From Bacteroidales bacterium UBA6360 (GTDB lineage Bacteria > Bacteroidota > Bacteroidia > Bacteroidales > UBA932): a stretch of DNA of 17,597 nucleotides. The position numbers and the translations under genes were made by a program. How positions within the stretch are numbered: position 1 is the stretch's first letter; each line of letters starts with the position of its first letter. The DNA is taken from contig DJRM01000064.1 in NCBI GenBank assembly GCA_002440085.1, positions 1-17,597 of the forward strand, read 5' to 3'. Positions 7,257 to 15,773 of this stretch are shown here, piece by piece. The notes under the pieces were generated by a model that made no database searches, was not told where the DNA came from, and worked only from the letters and a program-made list of their open reading frames with translations.

Positions 7257-8867
7257 ATGAGAAAATTGATATTGGCGGTGGCAGCGTTCGCAATGGCGAT
7301 GCCGCTCTTCGGAAAGAACCTTAAATGCGACATCTGCGTGTATGGCGGTACGGCCGGCGGCGTCATGGCGGCGGTGCAGGCCGCGAGGATGGGCAGCAGT
7401 GTCGTCCTCATCTCCGAGTGCGCTCATGTAGGAGGTATGGTCACTTCAGGGCTGACTGCGACGGACATAAACAAGCACCTTGCGGTGGGCGGTCTGGCAG
7501 AGGAGTTCTATCGTGAGATATACAAATACTATATGAATGATGCCGCATGGCACAACCAGACCCGTGACGAATTTATGGAATCCACAAAAAAACGCACCTT
7601 TTCCGGAAAGAATGACACTCGTAAGATGCAGTGGGTCTATGAATCACATGTTGGAGAGGAGATTATGAAGCGAATGCTCGAAGATGCCGGAGTCCGTGTC
7701 GTGTATGGGCATCGTCTGCCCGGACCGGATTCCGTGTTGAAGCGCGGTGCAGCCATAAAGTCGCTGAAATTTTCGGACGGGCTCTCCGTCAGGGCGTCCG
7801 TTTTCATTGACGCATCCTACGAGGGAGACCTCATGGCCTTTGCCGGCGTGAGCTGCGTGACAGGACGCGAGTGCGTTGAGAAATATGGCGAAAGTCTCGC
7901 GGGGATACGGAATCATGTCATGCTCGGCGTCTCTCCTCTCAAGGATGACGGCACTCTCATCGCAGGGGTGCTTCCTTCGGCCGGGTATGGTGATTTCGGC
8001 TCGGCTGACGACCGTACCCAGGCTTACTGCTACCGTGTGACACTCACCGACGATCCGGACAACATGATTCCCTTCACGGAGCCTTCGGGCTATAATCCCG
8101 ATGACCACGAACTTCTGCTGCGAAGGATTCTGTCCGGAGAGAAGAAGGAGCTCAAGGATATCATCACCTTTACTCCCATGCCTAACCGCAAGACCGACAC
8201 GAATCATCTCGACTACATAGGAGCGAGCCATGACTATCCGCTTGGGGACTGGAATGCGCGTGACAGCATAGCACTTGCTCACCGGCGCTATGCCGAGGGC
8301 GTGCTGTGGTTTCTCGGACATGACCAGCGTGTCCCGGAAGAGATGCGAAACGAGATGAACCGCTGGGGCTGGGCTGCGGACGAGTATGTCGACAACGGCG
8401 GCTTCCCTTTTCAGCTGTATGTCCGCGAGTGCCGCAGGATGGTCGGGAAATATGTGATGACCCAAGAGGACGTGCAGGGAAAGTGCGGCGACGCTGAGGC
8501 TTCGGTCATAGGACTCGGCTCCTACGCCCTTGACTGCCATTTCGTCAACTATGTGGCCGTGCCTGATGGGGTCATGATTGAAGGCGGAATGTTCGTCGGG
8601 ACAAAGCCTTATCCTGTGGCATACGGAACCATACTTCCTAAGGAAAACGAGTGCGTGAATCTGCTTGTGCCTGTGTGCATGTCTGCCTCTCATGTGGCTT
8701 ATTCGTCATTGAGGATGGAGCCGGTCTATATGGTTCTCGGGCAGTCTGCCGCAATTGCCGCTGTACTTTCCCTCAAGATCCGCTGCATTCCGCAGGCTCT
8801 TGACTATAAGGCGCTTCGCGAATCCCTTGTCGCAAACGGGCAGATTTTGGAGTATCCTAGAAAATGA
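7257..8867 (+). CDS. Secreted FAD-dependent oxidoreductase (FAD_oxidored / PF12831 type)
   Basis: I prefer the ATG at 7257 (536 residues) because it gives a compact signal peptide (MRKLILAVAAFAMAMPLFG). An in-frame ATG at 7227 would add ten residues (MMLNFDNVLK). After the leader comes a Rossmann beta-alpha-beta unit, CDICVYGGTAGGVMAA (24-39), and an acidic Glu54 at the end of strand 2, the expected FAD-ribose ligand. The middle Gly of GxGxxG is Thr, as in other members of this family. Further conserved blocks are FIDASYEGDLMA (about 183-194), WFLGHDQRVPEE, LYVRECRRMVGKYV and NLLVPVCMSASHVAYSSLRMEP near the C-terminus. All have counterparts in the second FAD enzyme at 11501. There is no lipobox and no twin-arginine motif, so Sec export to the periplasm is likely. 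The family is often annotated as a generic oxidoreductase; electron acceptor and substrate are unknown. Confidence 0.92.
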   Translation: MRKLILAVAAFAMAMPLFGKNLKCDICVYGGTAGGVMAAVQAARMGSSVVLISECAHVGGMVTSGLTATDINKHLAVGGLAEEFYREIYKYYMNDAAWHNQTRDEFMESTKKRTFSGKNDTRKMQWVYESHVGEEIMKRMLEDAGVRVVYGHRLPGPDSVLKRGAAIKSLKFSDGLSVRASVFIDASYEGDLMAFAGVSCVTGRECVEKYGESLAGIRNHVMLGVSPLKDDGTLIAGVLPSAGYGDFGSADDRTQAYCYRVTLTDDPDNMIPFTEPSGYNPDDHELLLRRILSGEKKELKDIITFTPMPNRKTDTNHLDYIGASHDYPLGDWNARDSIALAHRRYAEGVLWFLGHDQRVPEEMRNEMNRWGWAADEYVDNGGFPFQLYVRECRRMVGKYVMTQEDVQGKCGDAEASVIGLGSYALDCHFVNYVAVPDGVMIEGGMFVGTKPYPVAYGTILPKENECVNLLVPVCMSASHVAYSSLRMEPVYMVLGQSAAIAAVLSLKIRCIPQALDYKALRESLVANGQILEYPRK

Positions 8868-8883
8868 AAAGTGAACGATAGAT

Positions 8884-10212
8884 ATGAATATGATTAGAAC
8901 CATAATGATTCCGCTGGCGGCCGCTTTGTGTGCCGTTTCATGCGGAAAGACCCGCGAGACCATAATCCCGCAGGGTTCGGAAATCAACTCGGCGACCGTT
9001 TTTGAACTCAAGGAGACGGATGGAGTGTGGAGAATGTATAGGAATTCTGAAGATTTCTTCGTCAAGGGAGCTGCGGCAAACCGGTTCTACAAGCGTGTGA
9101 CCGAATTCGGCGGCAACGCCTTCAGGACCTACTCCACATCGGAGGAAAGCACTCCCGCAATCCTCGGCGAAGCCTACAGGAACGGACTATATGTGAATAT
9201 GGGACTGTTCATCGGACGCGAGCGGAACGGGTTTGACTACGACAATGCGGAAAAAGTTGCCGCGCAGCTTGAAAAGTGCCGTTCTCTCGTGAGGCGTTTC
9301 AGAAATCATCCTGCGGTGATGTGCTGGAGCATCGGCAACGAAGCGGAGTCCATGTATAAAAACACCAAGCTTTGGACCGCTATCAATGACATTGCGGCTA
9401 TGATTCACAAGGAGGATCCGAACCATCCTGTCACCACGGCTCTGGCCGGAGCGAATGTCAAGAACATCTCGCTCATCGTGTCGATGGCTCCGGAACTTGA
9501 TTTCCTGTGTGTGAATTCATATTATCCTAATCCTATGGATATAGCTTCCAATCTTGCGTCGGCCGGATGGGACAAGCCATGGATGATTACGGAGTATGGG
9601 CAAAGGGGTACGTGGATGAACGTTCCGAAGACTTCATTCGGTACGCTCGTCGAGGAAACCAGCACTGAGAAGGCCGTGAGTTACAGAGAGATTTACGAGA
9701 ATGCCGTGCTTGCAAACCGCAACAATGGATGCCTTGGCTCGTTTGCCTTTGTATGGGGCTACCAGAACCATGGCGAGGTACTTACATGGTACGGGCTGTT
9801 CGACAAGGACGGAAATTCTTTCGCTGCGGTTGATGAGCTCCAGTATTTCTGGGCTGGAAAATATCCCGAAATGCGCGCTCCGGTGATTGCCGACAGAAAC
9901 GCCATGCTTATGAACGGGAAGAAGGCAGATGACAGTGTTATGGTCTCCGCTGATTCCGAGAACAAGGCTTCTGTCAGGGCCTCATCCCCATGCGGCTCTC
10001 CATTGAAGTACAGGTGGATGATTTACCGGGAGGGCACTTCTTCGCCCGATGGCAGTATTCCTGACGGGATGAGCGGTCTTTTTGCGGACGATACGTTGCC
10101 GGAGGTCGTCTTCAGGGCACCATCGGCAGCTGGCAACTATAGGCTCTGCGTTTTTGTTATCGACGAGAATCACAAGGCGGCTTCTGCCGTAATACCATTT
10201 TGCGTAAAATGA
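8884..10212 (+). CDS. Clan-A glycoside hydrolase (GH2-like TIM barrel) lipoprotein
   Basis: This is a 442-residue protein. A lipoprotein signal peptide ends AVSC (Cys20), with the second ATG at 8890 also possible. Residues about 40-330 form a TIM barrel of the GH2 C-terminal type. It begins with FVKGAAANRFYKRVTEFGGNAFRTY, and RNHPAVMCWSIGNEAE places a likely acid/base at Glu153. PWMITEYGQRGTW places a likely nucleophile at Glu237. VWGY and TWYGLF follow in the late strands. The N-terminal sugar-binding and Ig-like domains of classical GH2 enzymes are absent. Residues about 331-442 form a C-terminal beta-sandwich (LKYRWMIYREG, then AAGNYRLCVFVIDE). It probably cleaves an equatorial (beta) glycosidic bond with retention at the outer or periplasmic membrane face. 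Linkage and sugar are unknown. It lies 16 bases after the first FAD enzyme. Confidence 0.82.
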   Translation: MNMIRTIMIPLAAALCAVSCGKTRETIIPQGSEINSATVFELKETDGVWRMYRNSEDFFVKGAAANRFYKRVTEFGGNAFRTYSTSEESTPAILGEAYRNGLYVNMGLFIGRERNGFDYDNAEKVAAQLEKCRSLVRRFRNHPAVMCWSIGNEAESMYKNTKLWTAINDIAAMIHKEDPNHPVTTALAGANVKNISLIVSMAPELDFLCVNSYYPNPMDIASNLASAGWDKPWMITEYGQRGTWMNVPKTSFGTLVEETSTEKAVSYREIYENAVLANRNNGCLGSFAFVWGYQNHGEVLTWYGLFDKDGNSFAAVDELQYFWAGKYPEMRAPVIADRNAMLMNGKKADDSVMVSADSENKASVRASSPCGSPLKYRWMIYREGTSSPDGSIPDGMSGLFADDTLPEVVFRAPSAAGNYRLCVFVIDENHKAASAVIPFCVK

Positions 10213-10220
10213 GAACCGAC

Positions 10221-11504
10221 ATGAAAACAATCAACAATATAAAGATATTCAGCGCATTGCTGGCGGCAATCGCGGCCGTCTCGTGCGAAGGAACTGACGA
10301 GACTCGCCCCGCAGGGCATGAGCGCGTGTCATTCGAACTTTCAGGAAGCGTTCCGATTGTCTCCTATCCGGAAGACAATGTCCGCTATGACTTCACCGTG
10401 TCCTGCGCGTCCGGACTTGGCAGCATAGGAACCTGGCTTGACGGGAAACTCATTGACGGTTCGCTTGCCGAATATCCGGAATCTCCCGTAAGGGCAAACT
10501 ATAGTTTCTCATACGCCTTTACTCCTGAGCAGGTAGGGCAGACGGTTGATTTTGTCTTTACGGCGGAGTGCGCGGATGGATACAGGGCATACGTCGATTA
10601 TCCGGTCTATGTCCGCTCCATCTCAGAAACAGTGAATGTCGTTCTGCCGGAAGGCTTGGCAAATGAGGCAGTTGTCGGCGATGCTCTCAAATTTGACGTA
10701 ACTGTTTCGACAGGCTATCCGCTTGCGAAGATTCGGACACTGAAGGACGGAGCGGAACTTCCGGAACTTACGAAGACTTCAGGATTCCGCGAGGCGAAGG
10801 CGGACACATATCAGTTCAGCTATATCCTGCCGAAGTCGGATGGAGGTTCGGAGGTGACATTCACTTTCGAGGGAACGGACAGCAAGGGTAATTTCGGAGT
10901 TGCGGAATATAAGCTTACGGTAAGAAAAGGTCAGCCGAAGGCACTCTATTCGGAGATTTTTGACACACCGATGCGTATTTCAAACACTACCGAATTCGAC
11001 ACTTCCGCCGGTGGCATAACTGGACAATCGGCAAGCGAGTTCGTCCCCGGGACCATTGCCCGCTATTCCGGGAACGACCCTGACGTGACTGAAGGTGTGA
11101 AGACCGGATTGACGGTGCTTGACAATGACAGGACGACCGTGTCCTACAGTTCTGACGGGGCTGAAATCTGTCTCTCGAAGTATAACTATTCGGCGATGAA
11201 ACATATCTCCGGAACATACGTTTGGGCGCGTAAGGGCAAGAAGGGATGGCTTGGCGTTTCGGGAATAAAACTGCATGGCTGCACCTCGCTCACTCTGTCT
11301 TATCTCCAGTGCGGTGGTTCGGTCAAGGTAGAGTGGTCGGCAGACGGCGCGGCGTGGAATGAGGTCTGCACATCGACAAAGACTGATGAGGTACGTGCGG
11401 ACTTCAGCTTCCCGGAAAGCACTGAAAGCATATCACTCCGTTTCACTGAGAATGCCGGCGGAGCGCATCTGAGATTTGATAACATAAGCCTGAAGGGAGA
11501 ATGA
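10221..11504 (+). CDS. Ig-repeat lipoprotein, putative surface glycan-binding protein
   Basis: I chose the ATG at 10221 (427 residues); the ATG at 10209 overlaps the preceding stop codon as ATGA and adds four residues. The signal peptide ends AAVSC (Cys22), followed by acidic residues (CEGTDE), a pattern linked to surface export in Bacteroidetes. Residues about 35-132 and 136-236 look like two copies of one Ig/PKD-like domain. Each has a xFxVSxxxGxPLxxIxTxxDG-like half and a YxFSY... half. Residues about 242-427 form a jelly-roll-like C-terminal domain (GVSGIKLHGCTSLTLSYL, then LRFDNISLKGE at the end), which resembles the C-terminus of the last gene in the operon. Ig spacers followed by a terminal beta-sandwich are typical of surface glycan-binding proteins, but no carbohydrate-binding family is clearly recognisable. 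The binding role is inferred from position and architecture. Confidence 0.7.
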   Translation: MKTINNIKIFSALLAAIAAVSCEGTDETRPAGHERVSFELSGSVPIVSYPEDNVRYDFTVSCASGLGSIGTWLDGKLIDGSLAEYPESPVRANYSFSYAFTPEQVGQTVDFVFTAECADGYRAYVDYPVYVRSISETVNVVLPEGLANEAVVGDALKFDVTVSTGYPLAKIRTLKDGAELPELTKTSGFREAKADTYQFSYILPKSDGGSEVTFTFEGTDSKGNFGVAEYKLTVRKGQPKALYSEIFDTPMRISNTTEFDTSAGGITGQSASEFVPGTIARYSGNDPDVTEGVKTGLTVLDNDRTTVSYSSDGAEICLSKYNYSAMKHISGTYVWARKGKKGWLGVSGIKLHGCTSLTLSYLQCGGSVKVEWSADGAAWNEVCTSTKTDEVRADFSFPESTESISLRFTENAGGAHLRFDNISLKGE

Positions 11505-13495
11505 TGGGCAGGACTTTGATTACATTACTATGTGTGGCCGCTCTTGCCGGCTGCGCACCTAAGGAATATGATATATGTGTCTATGGAGGCACTTCAGCAG
11601 GAGTTACAGCCGCCTACACTGCCGCCCGCAGCGGCTTCAGAGTTGCCCTTGTCGAACCCACTGAACATATAGGAGGGATGACCACCGGTGGTCTTGGATT
11701 CACCGATATTGGCAACAAACAGGTTGTCAAAGGTGTGGCAAAGCAGTTCTACCGCAAGGTCGGACGGCACTACGGGACTCTCGAACAGTGGATTTTCGAG
11801 CCTTCGGTAGCCGACAGTATAATGAGGGCATATATTTCCGAAAAGAACATATCCCTTATTTCCGGACATCGTATTGTGTCCTCTAATTTGAGGAACGGAC
11901 GAGTATCTTCAATTGTCGTTGAAGAGTCTTCATCGCTGCATCGAACATCTGAAATCCGGGCGCACTATTTCATCGACTGTTCCTATGAGGGCGACCTCAT
12001 GGCACGCTCGGGCGCGAGCTACACCGTCGGGCGCGAGTCTAATGAAACCTATGGTGAGACGCTGAACGGCGTTGAACTCATGACGCGGCATCAGTTTCCG
12101 GACGGCATTGATCCCTACCGCGAGCCTGGTAATCCCGCGAGCGGACTTCTGTGGGGCATTTCAGATGAGGCCGTCGCTCTGGATGGCACGGGTGATGATA
12201 AAGTTCAGGCTTACAACTACAGGATATGTCTTACCGACAGGCGTGAGAACATGATTCCCATTGAACGCCCGGCTGATTACGACTCAACGAGATATGAACT
12301 GCTTGCGCGTCTTATTGCTGCTTGTCCCGAGAAACTTTCGCTTAATGACTGGTTCATCTGGAGCCGTATGCCTGGAGGAAAGACGGACATAAACAACAGG
12401 GGAGGATTCTCGACGGACATGATAGGCATGAACCATCTCTATCCTGAGGCTAGCTATGAACTTCGTGATTCCATAGTGGCCGCGCACACATCATATACCA
12501 AGGGGCTGCTTTGGTTTTTCGGTCATGATTCCCGAGTCCCGGAGCCTCTGCGTGCGAAGATGCTTTTATGGGGCTATCCGAAAGACGAGTATGTGCGCAC
12601 TGGACACTGGACTCCGCAGCTTTATGTGCGAGAAAGCCGCAGGATGATCGGGGAATATGTCGCCACTCAAGCTGACTGCGAGGGGCGTGCAGTGCCTTTT
12701 GACGGTGTGGCAATGGCCGCGTACCAGATGGATTCTCACAATTGCCAAAGGATTGTAGTACATAGGGGAGGAAAGGACATGGTCAAGAACGAGGGAAATG
12801 TCGAAGTCGGAGGTGGACTCCCGTATCCAATTTCCTACCGTTCTCTGACTCCGCGGCGTGCCGAATGCACCAACCTTCTCGTGCCTGTTTGTCTGTCCGC
12901 CAGTCACATAGCCTATGGCTCGATAAGAATGGAACCGGTGTTTATGGTGCTCGGGCAGGTTGCAGCTCTGGCATGTGTTCAGGCTCTGAACGCGGATTGC
13001 TGCGACGTGCAGGATGTTGATAGCCGGACGGTAAATGTGGCGATTGATGAGAATCCCTATATGGACGGCTCGCAGCCGGACATTCTCATTGATGACGCTG
13101 ATTCCGGAGTTTCTGCCACATCTGGCTGGAAACGCTACGACAAGTCGGGCGGATACGGGCTGTCATACTATGAGACTGCGCCCGGCGACGGTTCCGCGTG
13201 CGTGCGATACACAGCAGTTATCCCTTCCGACGGGAAATATGCGGTTTATGCCTACCAGCCTGTGTGTGGAAATCTATCCTCGTCGCTGGAGGTTGATCTG
13301 GAATACGGCAGCACCGTCCGCCCCGTAAGTCTTCCGCGTTCGGAAATGAAGGTCTCTGGGCAGACATCAACAACATGGGTTGAGATAGGTGAATATGAAA
13401 TTGCCTCAGGCACGGAGGTTACGGTGTCAATCACGGACAGAAACTCCGATGGACCTGTCCGCGCAGATGCTGTTCTGTTTGTCAAGTGTAATTGA
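11501..13495 (+). CDS. FAD-dependent oxidoreductase lipoprotein with golvesin-type C-terminal domain
   Basis: The ATG at 11501 overlaps the preceding TGA (ATGA), suggesting translational coupling. This 664-residue protein starts with a classic lipoprotein leader ending ALAGC (Cys18). The FAD-binding unit is YDICVYGGTSAGVTAA (23-38), with Glu52 ending strand 2. It shares with the enzyme at 7257 the blocks FIDCSYEGDLMARSGAS (from about 157), GRESNETYGETLNG, WFFGHDSRVPEPLR, LYVRESRRMIGEYVATQ and LLVPVCLSASHIAYGSIRM, so the two are clear paralogues. It also carries an extra C-terminal beta-sandwich from about 525 (ILIDDADSGVSATSGWKRYD, ending VRADAVLFV), like the golvesin C-terminal domain. Such two-domain proteins are sometimes labelled xanthan lyase in databases, but I see no lyase domain here. 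It is probably membrane-anchored, with substrate targeting by the extra domain. Reaction unknown. Confidence 0.9.
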   Translation: MMGRTLITLLCVAALAGCAPKEYDICVYGGTSAGVTAAYTAARSGFRVALVEPTEHIGGMTTGGLGFTDIGNKQVVKGVAKQFYRKVGRHYGTLEQWIFEPSVADSIMRAYISEKNISLISGHRIVSSNLRNGRVSSIVVEESSSLHRTSEIRAHYFIDCSYEGDLMARSGASYTVGRESNETYGETLNGVELMTRHQFPDGIDPYREPGNPASGLLWGISDEAVALDGTGDDKVQAYNYRICLTDRRENMIPIERPADYDSTRYELLARLIAACPEKLSLNDWFIWSRMPGGKTDINNRGGFSTDMIGMNHLYPEASYELRDSIVAAHTSYTKGLLWFFGHDSRVPEPLRAKMLLWGYPKDEYVRTGHWTPQLYVRESRRMIGEYVATQADCEGRAVPFDGVAMAAYQMDSHNCQRIVVHRGGKDMVKNEGNVEVGGGLPYPISYRSLTPRRAECTNLLVPVCLSASHIAYGSIRMEPVFMVLGQVAALACVQALNADCCDVQDVDSRTVNVAIDENPYMDGSQPDILIDDADSGVSATSGWKRYDKSGGYGLSYYETAPGDGSACVRYTAVIPSDGKYAVYAYQPVCGNLSSSLEVDLEYGSTVRPVSLPRSEMKVSGQTSTTWVEIGEYEIASGTEVTVSITDRNSDGPVRADAVLFVKCN

Positions 13496-13500
13496 TTCGA

Positions 13501-15762
13501 ATGAAACCGATGAAAAAGATATACTCTATTATTTCAATTTCGGCATTCCTTTGTTTTCCCGGAGGTTTTGAAACTGATTGCGCTGCTTCAGAAACGGAGC
13601 GGTATGATGATGCGCGGGTTGAGGAAATGTTGTCGCGGATGAACCTGGACGATAAAATAGGCCAGCTTAATCAAGTCGATGGGCGGACGGACCTGAAAAA
13701 ACTTGGTGCGGCAATCAGACGCGGGGAGATTTCTTCTGTCATGAACATCACTGACAGGTCTTTAATTGATTCTCTGCAGCGGATTGCTGTTGAGGAGAGC
13801 CCGGCCGGGATCCCTATTGTCTTTGCCCGTGACATCGTGCATGGGTTTCGTACGATCTTGCCGATTCCGCTCGGGCAGGCAGCTTCGTTTGACCCTAAGT
13901 TGGTTTGTTCTGCGGCAAGAAACACTGCTTTGGAAGCCACTGAATGTGGCATACGTTGGGCATTTGCCCCTATGATGGACATTGCCCGCGATCCGCGCTG
14001 GGGCAGGATTGCAGAGAGTTTTGGTGAAGACAGTTATCTCTCTTCTGAAATGGCGGTTGCCGTCACGCGTGGGTACCAGGGAGACTCGCTTGCCGACCCA
14101 TTCTCGATGGCAGCCTGTGCGAAGCATTTTGCCGGGTACGGCGCGGCTGAAGGCGGACGTGACTACAACACGACATATATTCCTCGCAGGGCACTGTATG
14201 ACACCTTTTTCCCTCCGTTCAAGGCTTGTGCAGAGGCTGGAATAGCGTCCTTCATGTCTTCGTTCAACGACAATGACGGCGAGCCCGCTACCGGGAACAG
14301 GTGGCTGCTCACGGATGTGCTTCGCGGTGAATGGGGCTTTGACGGGATGGTCGTTTCGGACTGGGGCTCTGTCGGAGGGCTCGTGCCGCACGGTTCGGCA
14401 GTGGACAAGAGGGATGCTGCGAAACAATGTCTTGCGGCTGGCTGCGATATGGATATGATGTCATATTCCTATCTCCGTAATCTTAAGGAACTTATTTTAT
14501 CAGGAGAGATTGATGTTGCTGTTCTTGACGAATCTGTGCGGCGAGTGCTGCGGCTGAAGTCTCGTCTCGGACTTCTCGACTATCCGTATAGCCGACGGAC
14601 TGAGCATACGGCACTTTATTCCGATGCCGTTCTTGACACGTCATGCCGTCTTGCGGAAGAGTCTTCTGTGCTGTTGAAAAATGACGGCGTATTGCCTCTC
14701 GGTGACGAAGTGAGGCGCGTACTTGTGACTGGTCCGATGGCCGATGCTGCCTATGACCAGCTCGGGACATGGTCGCTCGATGGAGAAAAGTCCCGTACGG
14801 TTACACCACTTGTGGCGCTGCGTACCATGCTTCCGGAAACGGTGACGGTGGAATATATTCCTGCGTTGGAATATCCGCGGGATGAGGATGTTGCGGGACT
14901 TGCCGTTCTCCGCAGGGCTGCTCGTAGGGCGGATGTCGTGATTGCATTTGTCGGTGAGGAGCAGATGATGTCAGGAGAGGCGCACTCGCTTTCATCCCTG
15001 CGCCTTCAGGGGCATCAGACGGAACTTCTACGAACCATTGCCGGAGTGGGAACACCTCTTGTTACAGTTGTGCTGGCGGGGCGTCCGCTCGTTGTCGGAG
15101 AAGAAAACGACCTTTCTTCTGCACTGCTCTATATGTGGCATCCCGGAACTATGGGCGGAAAGGCTGCTGTCAATCTTCTCTGGGGACATTCCGCGCCGAG
15201 CGGTAAGCTTCCTGTTACATTCCCTCGTTGCGAGGGACAGATCCCGATTTACTATAACCACAAACATACCAGCCACATAGCAAAAGGAACCGAAGGCGAT
15301 TTGAGCCGTGTCCCGCGGGAAAAGCCGCAGTCGGTGATGGGGCATACCTCATCCTATCTCGACGTGCCGCCGACCCCGCAGTTCCCGTTCGGCTTCGGTC
15401 TGACCTACACTGAATTTGAAATAGGCTATCCGCGGCTTTCGTCTTCTGAACTTCCTGGGGACGGAATTCTTAGACTCAGTGTCGATGTTCGTAATGTCGG
15501 CACTCGTGAGGGCACAGAGGTCGTGCAGTTTTATGTGGGGAGAAAGTCAGCGTCAGTAACCCGTCCGATGAAAGAACTCAAGGGCTTCGTTCGGGTGTCT
15601 TTGGCTCCCGGAGAGGAGCATACCATAAAATATGAAATACCCGTTTCTGAACTCGCCTTTTGCAGAAAAGACATGACCTGGGGCATTGAAAAGGGGGATT
15701 ACATGCTTATGGCCGGAAATAGTAGTGATAATATTAAAGGCGTGAAATTCAAAATATTATAA
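13501..15762 (+). CDS. bglX: Glycoside hydrolase family 3, BglX-type beta-glucosidase
   Basis: The ATG at 13501 gives 753 residues; the ATG at 13510 (MKKIYSI) is an equally good start. A hydrophobic leader suggests Sec export to the periplasm. The GH3 (alpha/beta) barrel domain includes KIGQLNQVDG, FARDIVHGFRTILPIPLGQA, WAFAPMMDIARDPRWGRIAE and AACAKHFAGYGAAEGGRDYN. VVSDWG places the nucleophile at Asp287. The second (alpha/beta sandwich) domain starts near 385 with SSVLLKNDGVLPL; a likely acid/base is Glu493 in MSGEAHS. The C-terminal fibronectin III-like domain ends the protein (VVQFYVGRKSASVTRPMKELKGF). Length, domain order and motifs match E. coli BglX and its Bacteroides relatives, which remove terminal beta-linked glucose from oligosaccharides or glucosides. 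Xylosidase or mixed activity cannot be excluded. It follows the second FAD enzyme by 5 bases. Confidence 0.93.
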   Translation: MKPMKKIYSIISISAFLCFPGGFETDCAASETERYDDARVEEMLSRMNLDDKIGQLNQVDGRTDLKKLGAAIRRGEISSVMNITDRSLIDSLQRIAVEESPAGIPIVFARDIVHGFRTILPIPLGQAASFDPKLVCSAARNTALEATECGIRWAFAPMMDIARDPRWGRIAESFGEDSYLSSEMAVAVTRGYQGDSLADPFSMAACAKHFAGYGAAEGGRDYNTTYIPRRALYDTFFPPFKACAEAGIASFMSSFNDNDGEPATGNRWLLTDVLRGEWGFDGMVVSDWGSVGGLVPHGSAVDKRDAAKQCLAAGCDMDMMSYSYLRNLKELILSGEIDVAVLDESVRRVLRLKSRLGLLDYPYSRRTEHTALYSDAVLDTSCRLAEESSVLLKNDGVLPLGDEVRRVLVTGPMADAAYDQLGTWSLDGEKSRTVTPLVALRTMLPETVTVEYIPALEYPRDEDVAGLAVLRRAARRADVVIAFVGEEQMMSGEAHSLSSLRLQGHQTELLRTIAGVGTPLVTVVLAGRPLVVGEENDLSSALLYMWHPGTMGGKAAVNLLWGHSAPSGKLPVTFPRCEGQIPIYYNHKHTSHIAKGTEGDLSRVPREKPQSVMGHTSSYLDVPPTPQFPFGFGLTYTEFEIGYPRLSSSELPGDGILRLSVDVRNVGTREGTEVVQFYVGRKSASVTRPMKELKGFVRVSLAPGEEHTIKYEIPVSELAFCRKDMTWGIEKGDYMLMAGNSSDNIKGVKFKIL

Positions 15763-15773
15763 AATAAATTAAC

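Noticed and set aside
7644..8693. Long antisense open frame (349 codons) opposite the first FAD enzyme
   Set aside because: It lies wholly inside a well-supported gene with recognisable FAD motifs; its translation is rich in His/Arg and shows no domain. It is a by-product of the codon composition of the sense gene.
11501..13495. Calling this protein a xanthan lyase
   Set aside because: Such labels exist for this two-domain layout, but no polysaccharide lyase domain is visible; the main domain has an FAD-binding unit and matches the oxidoreductase at 7257.
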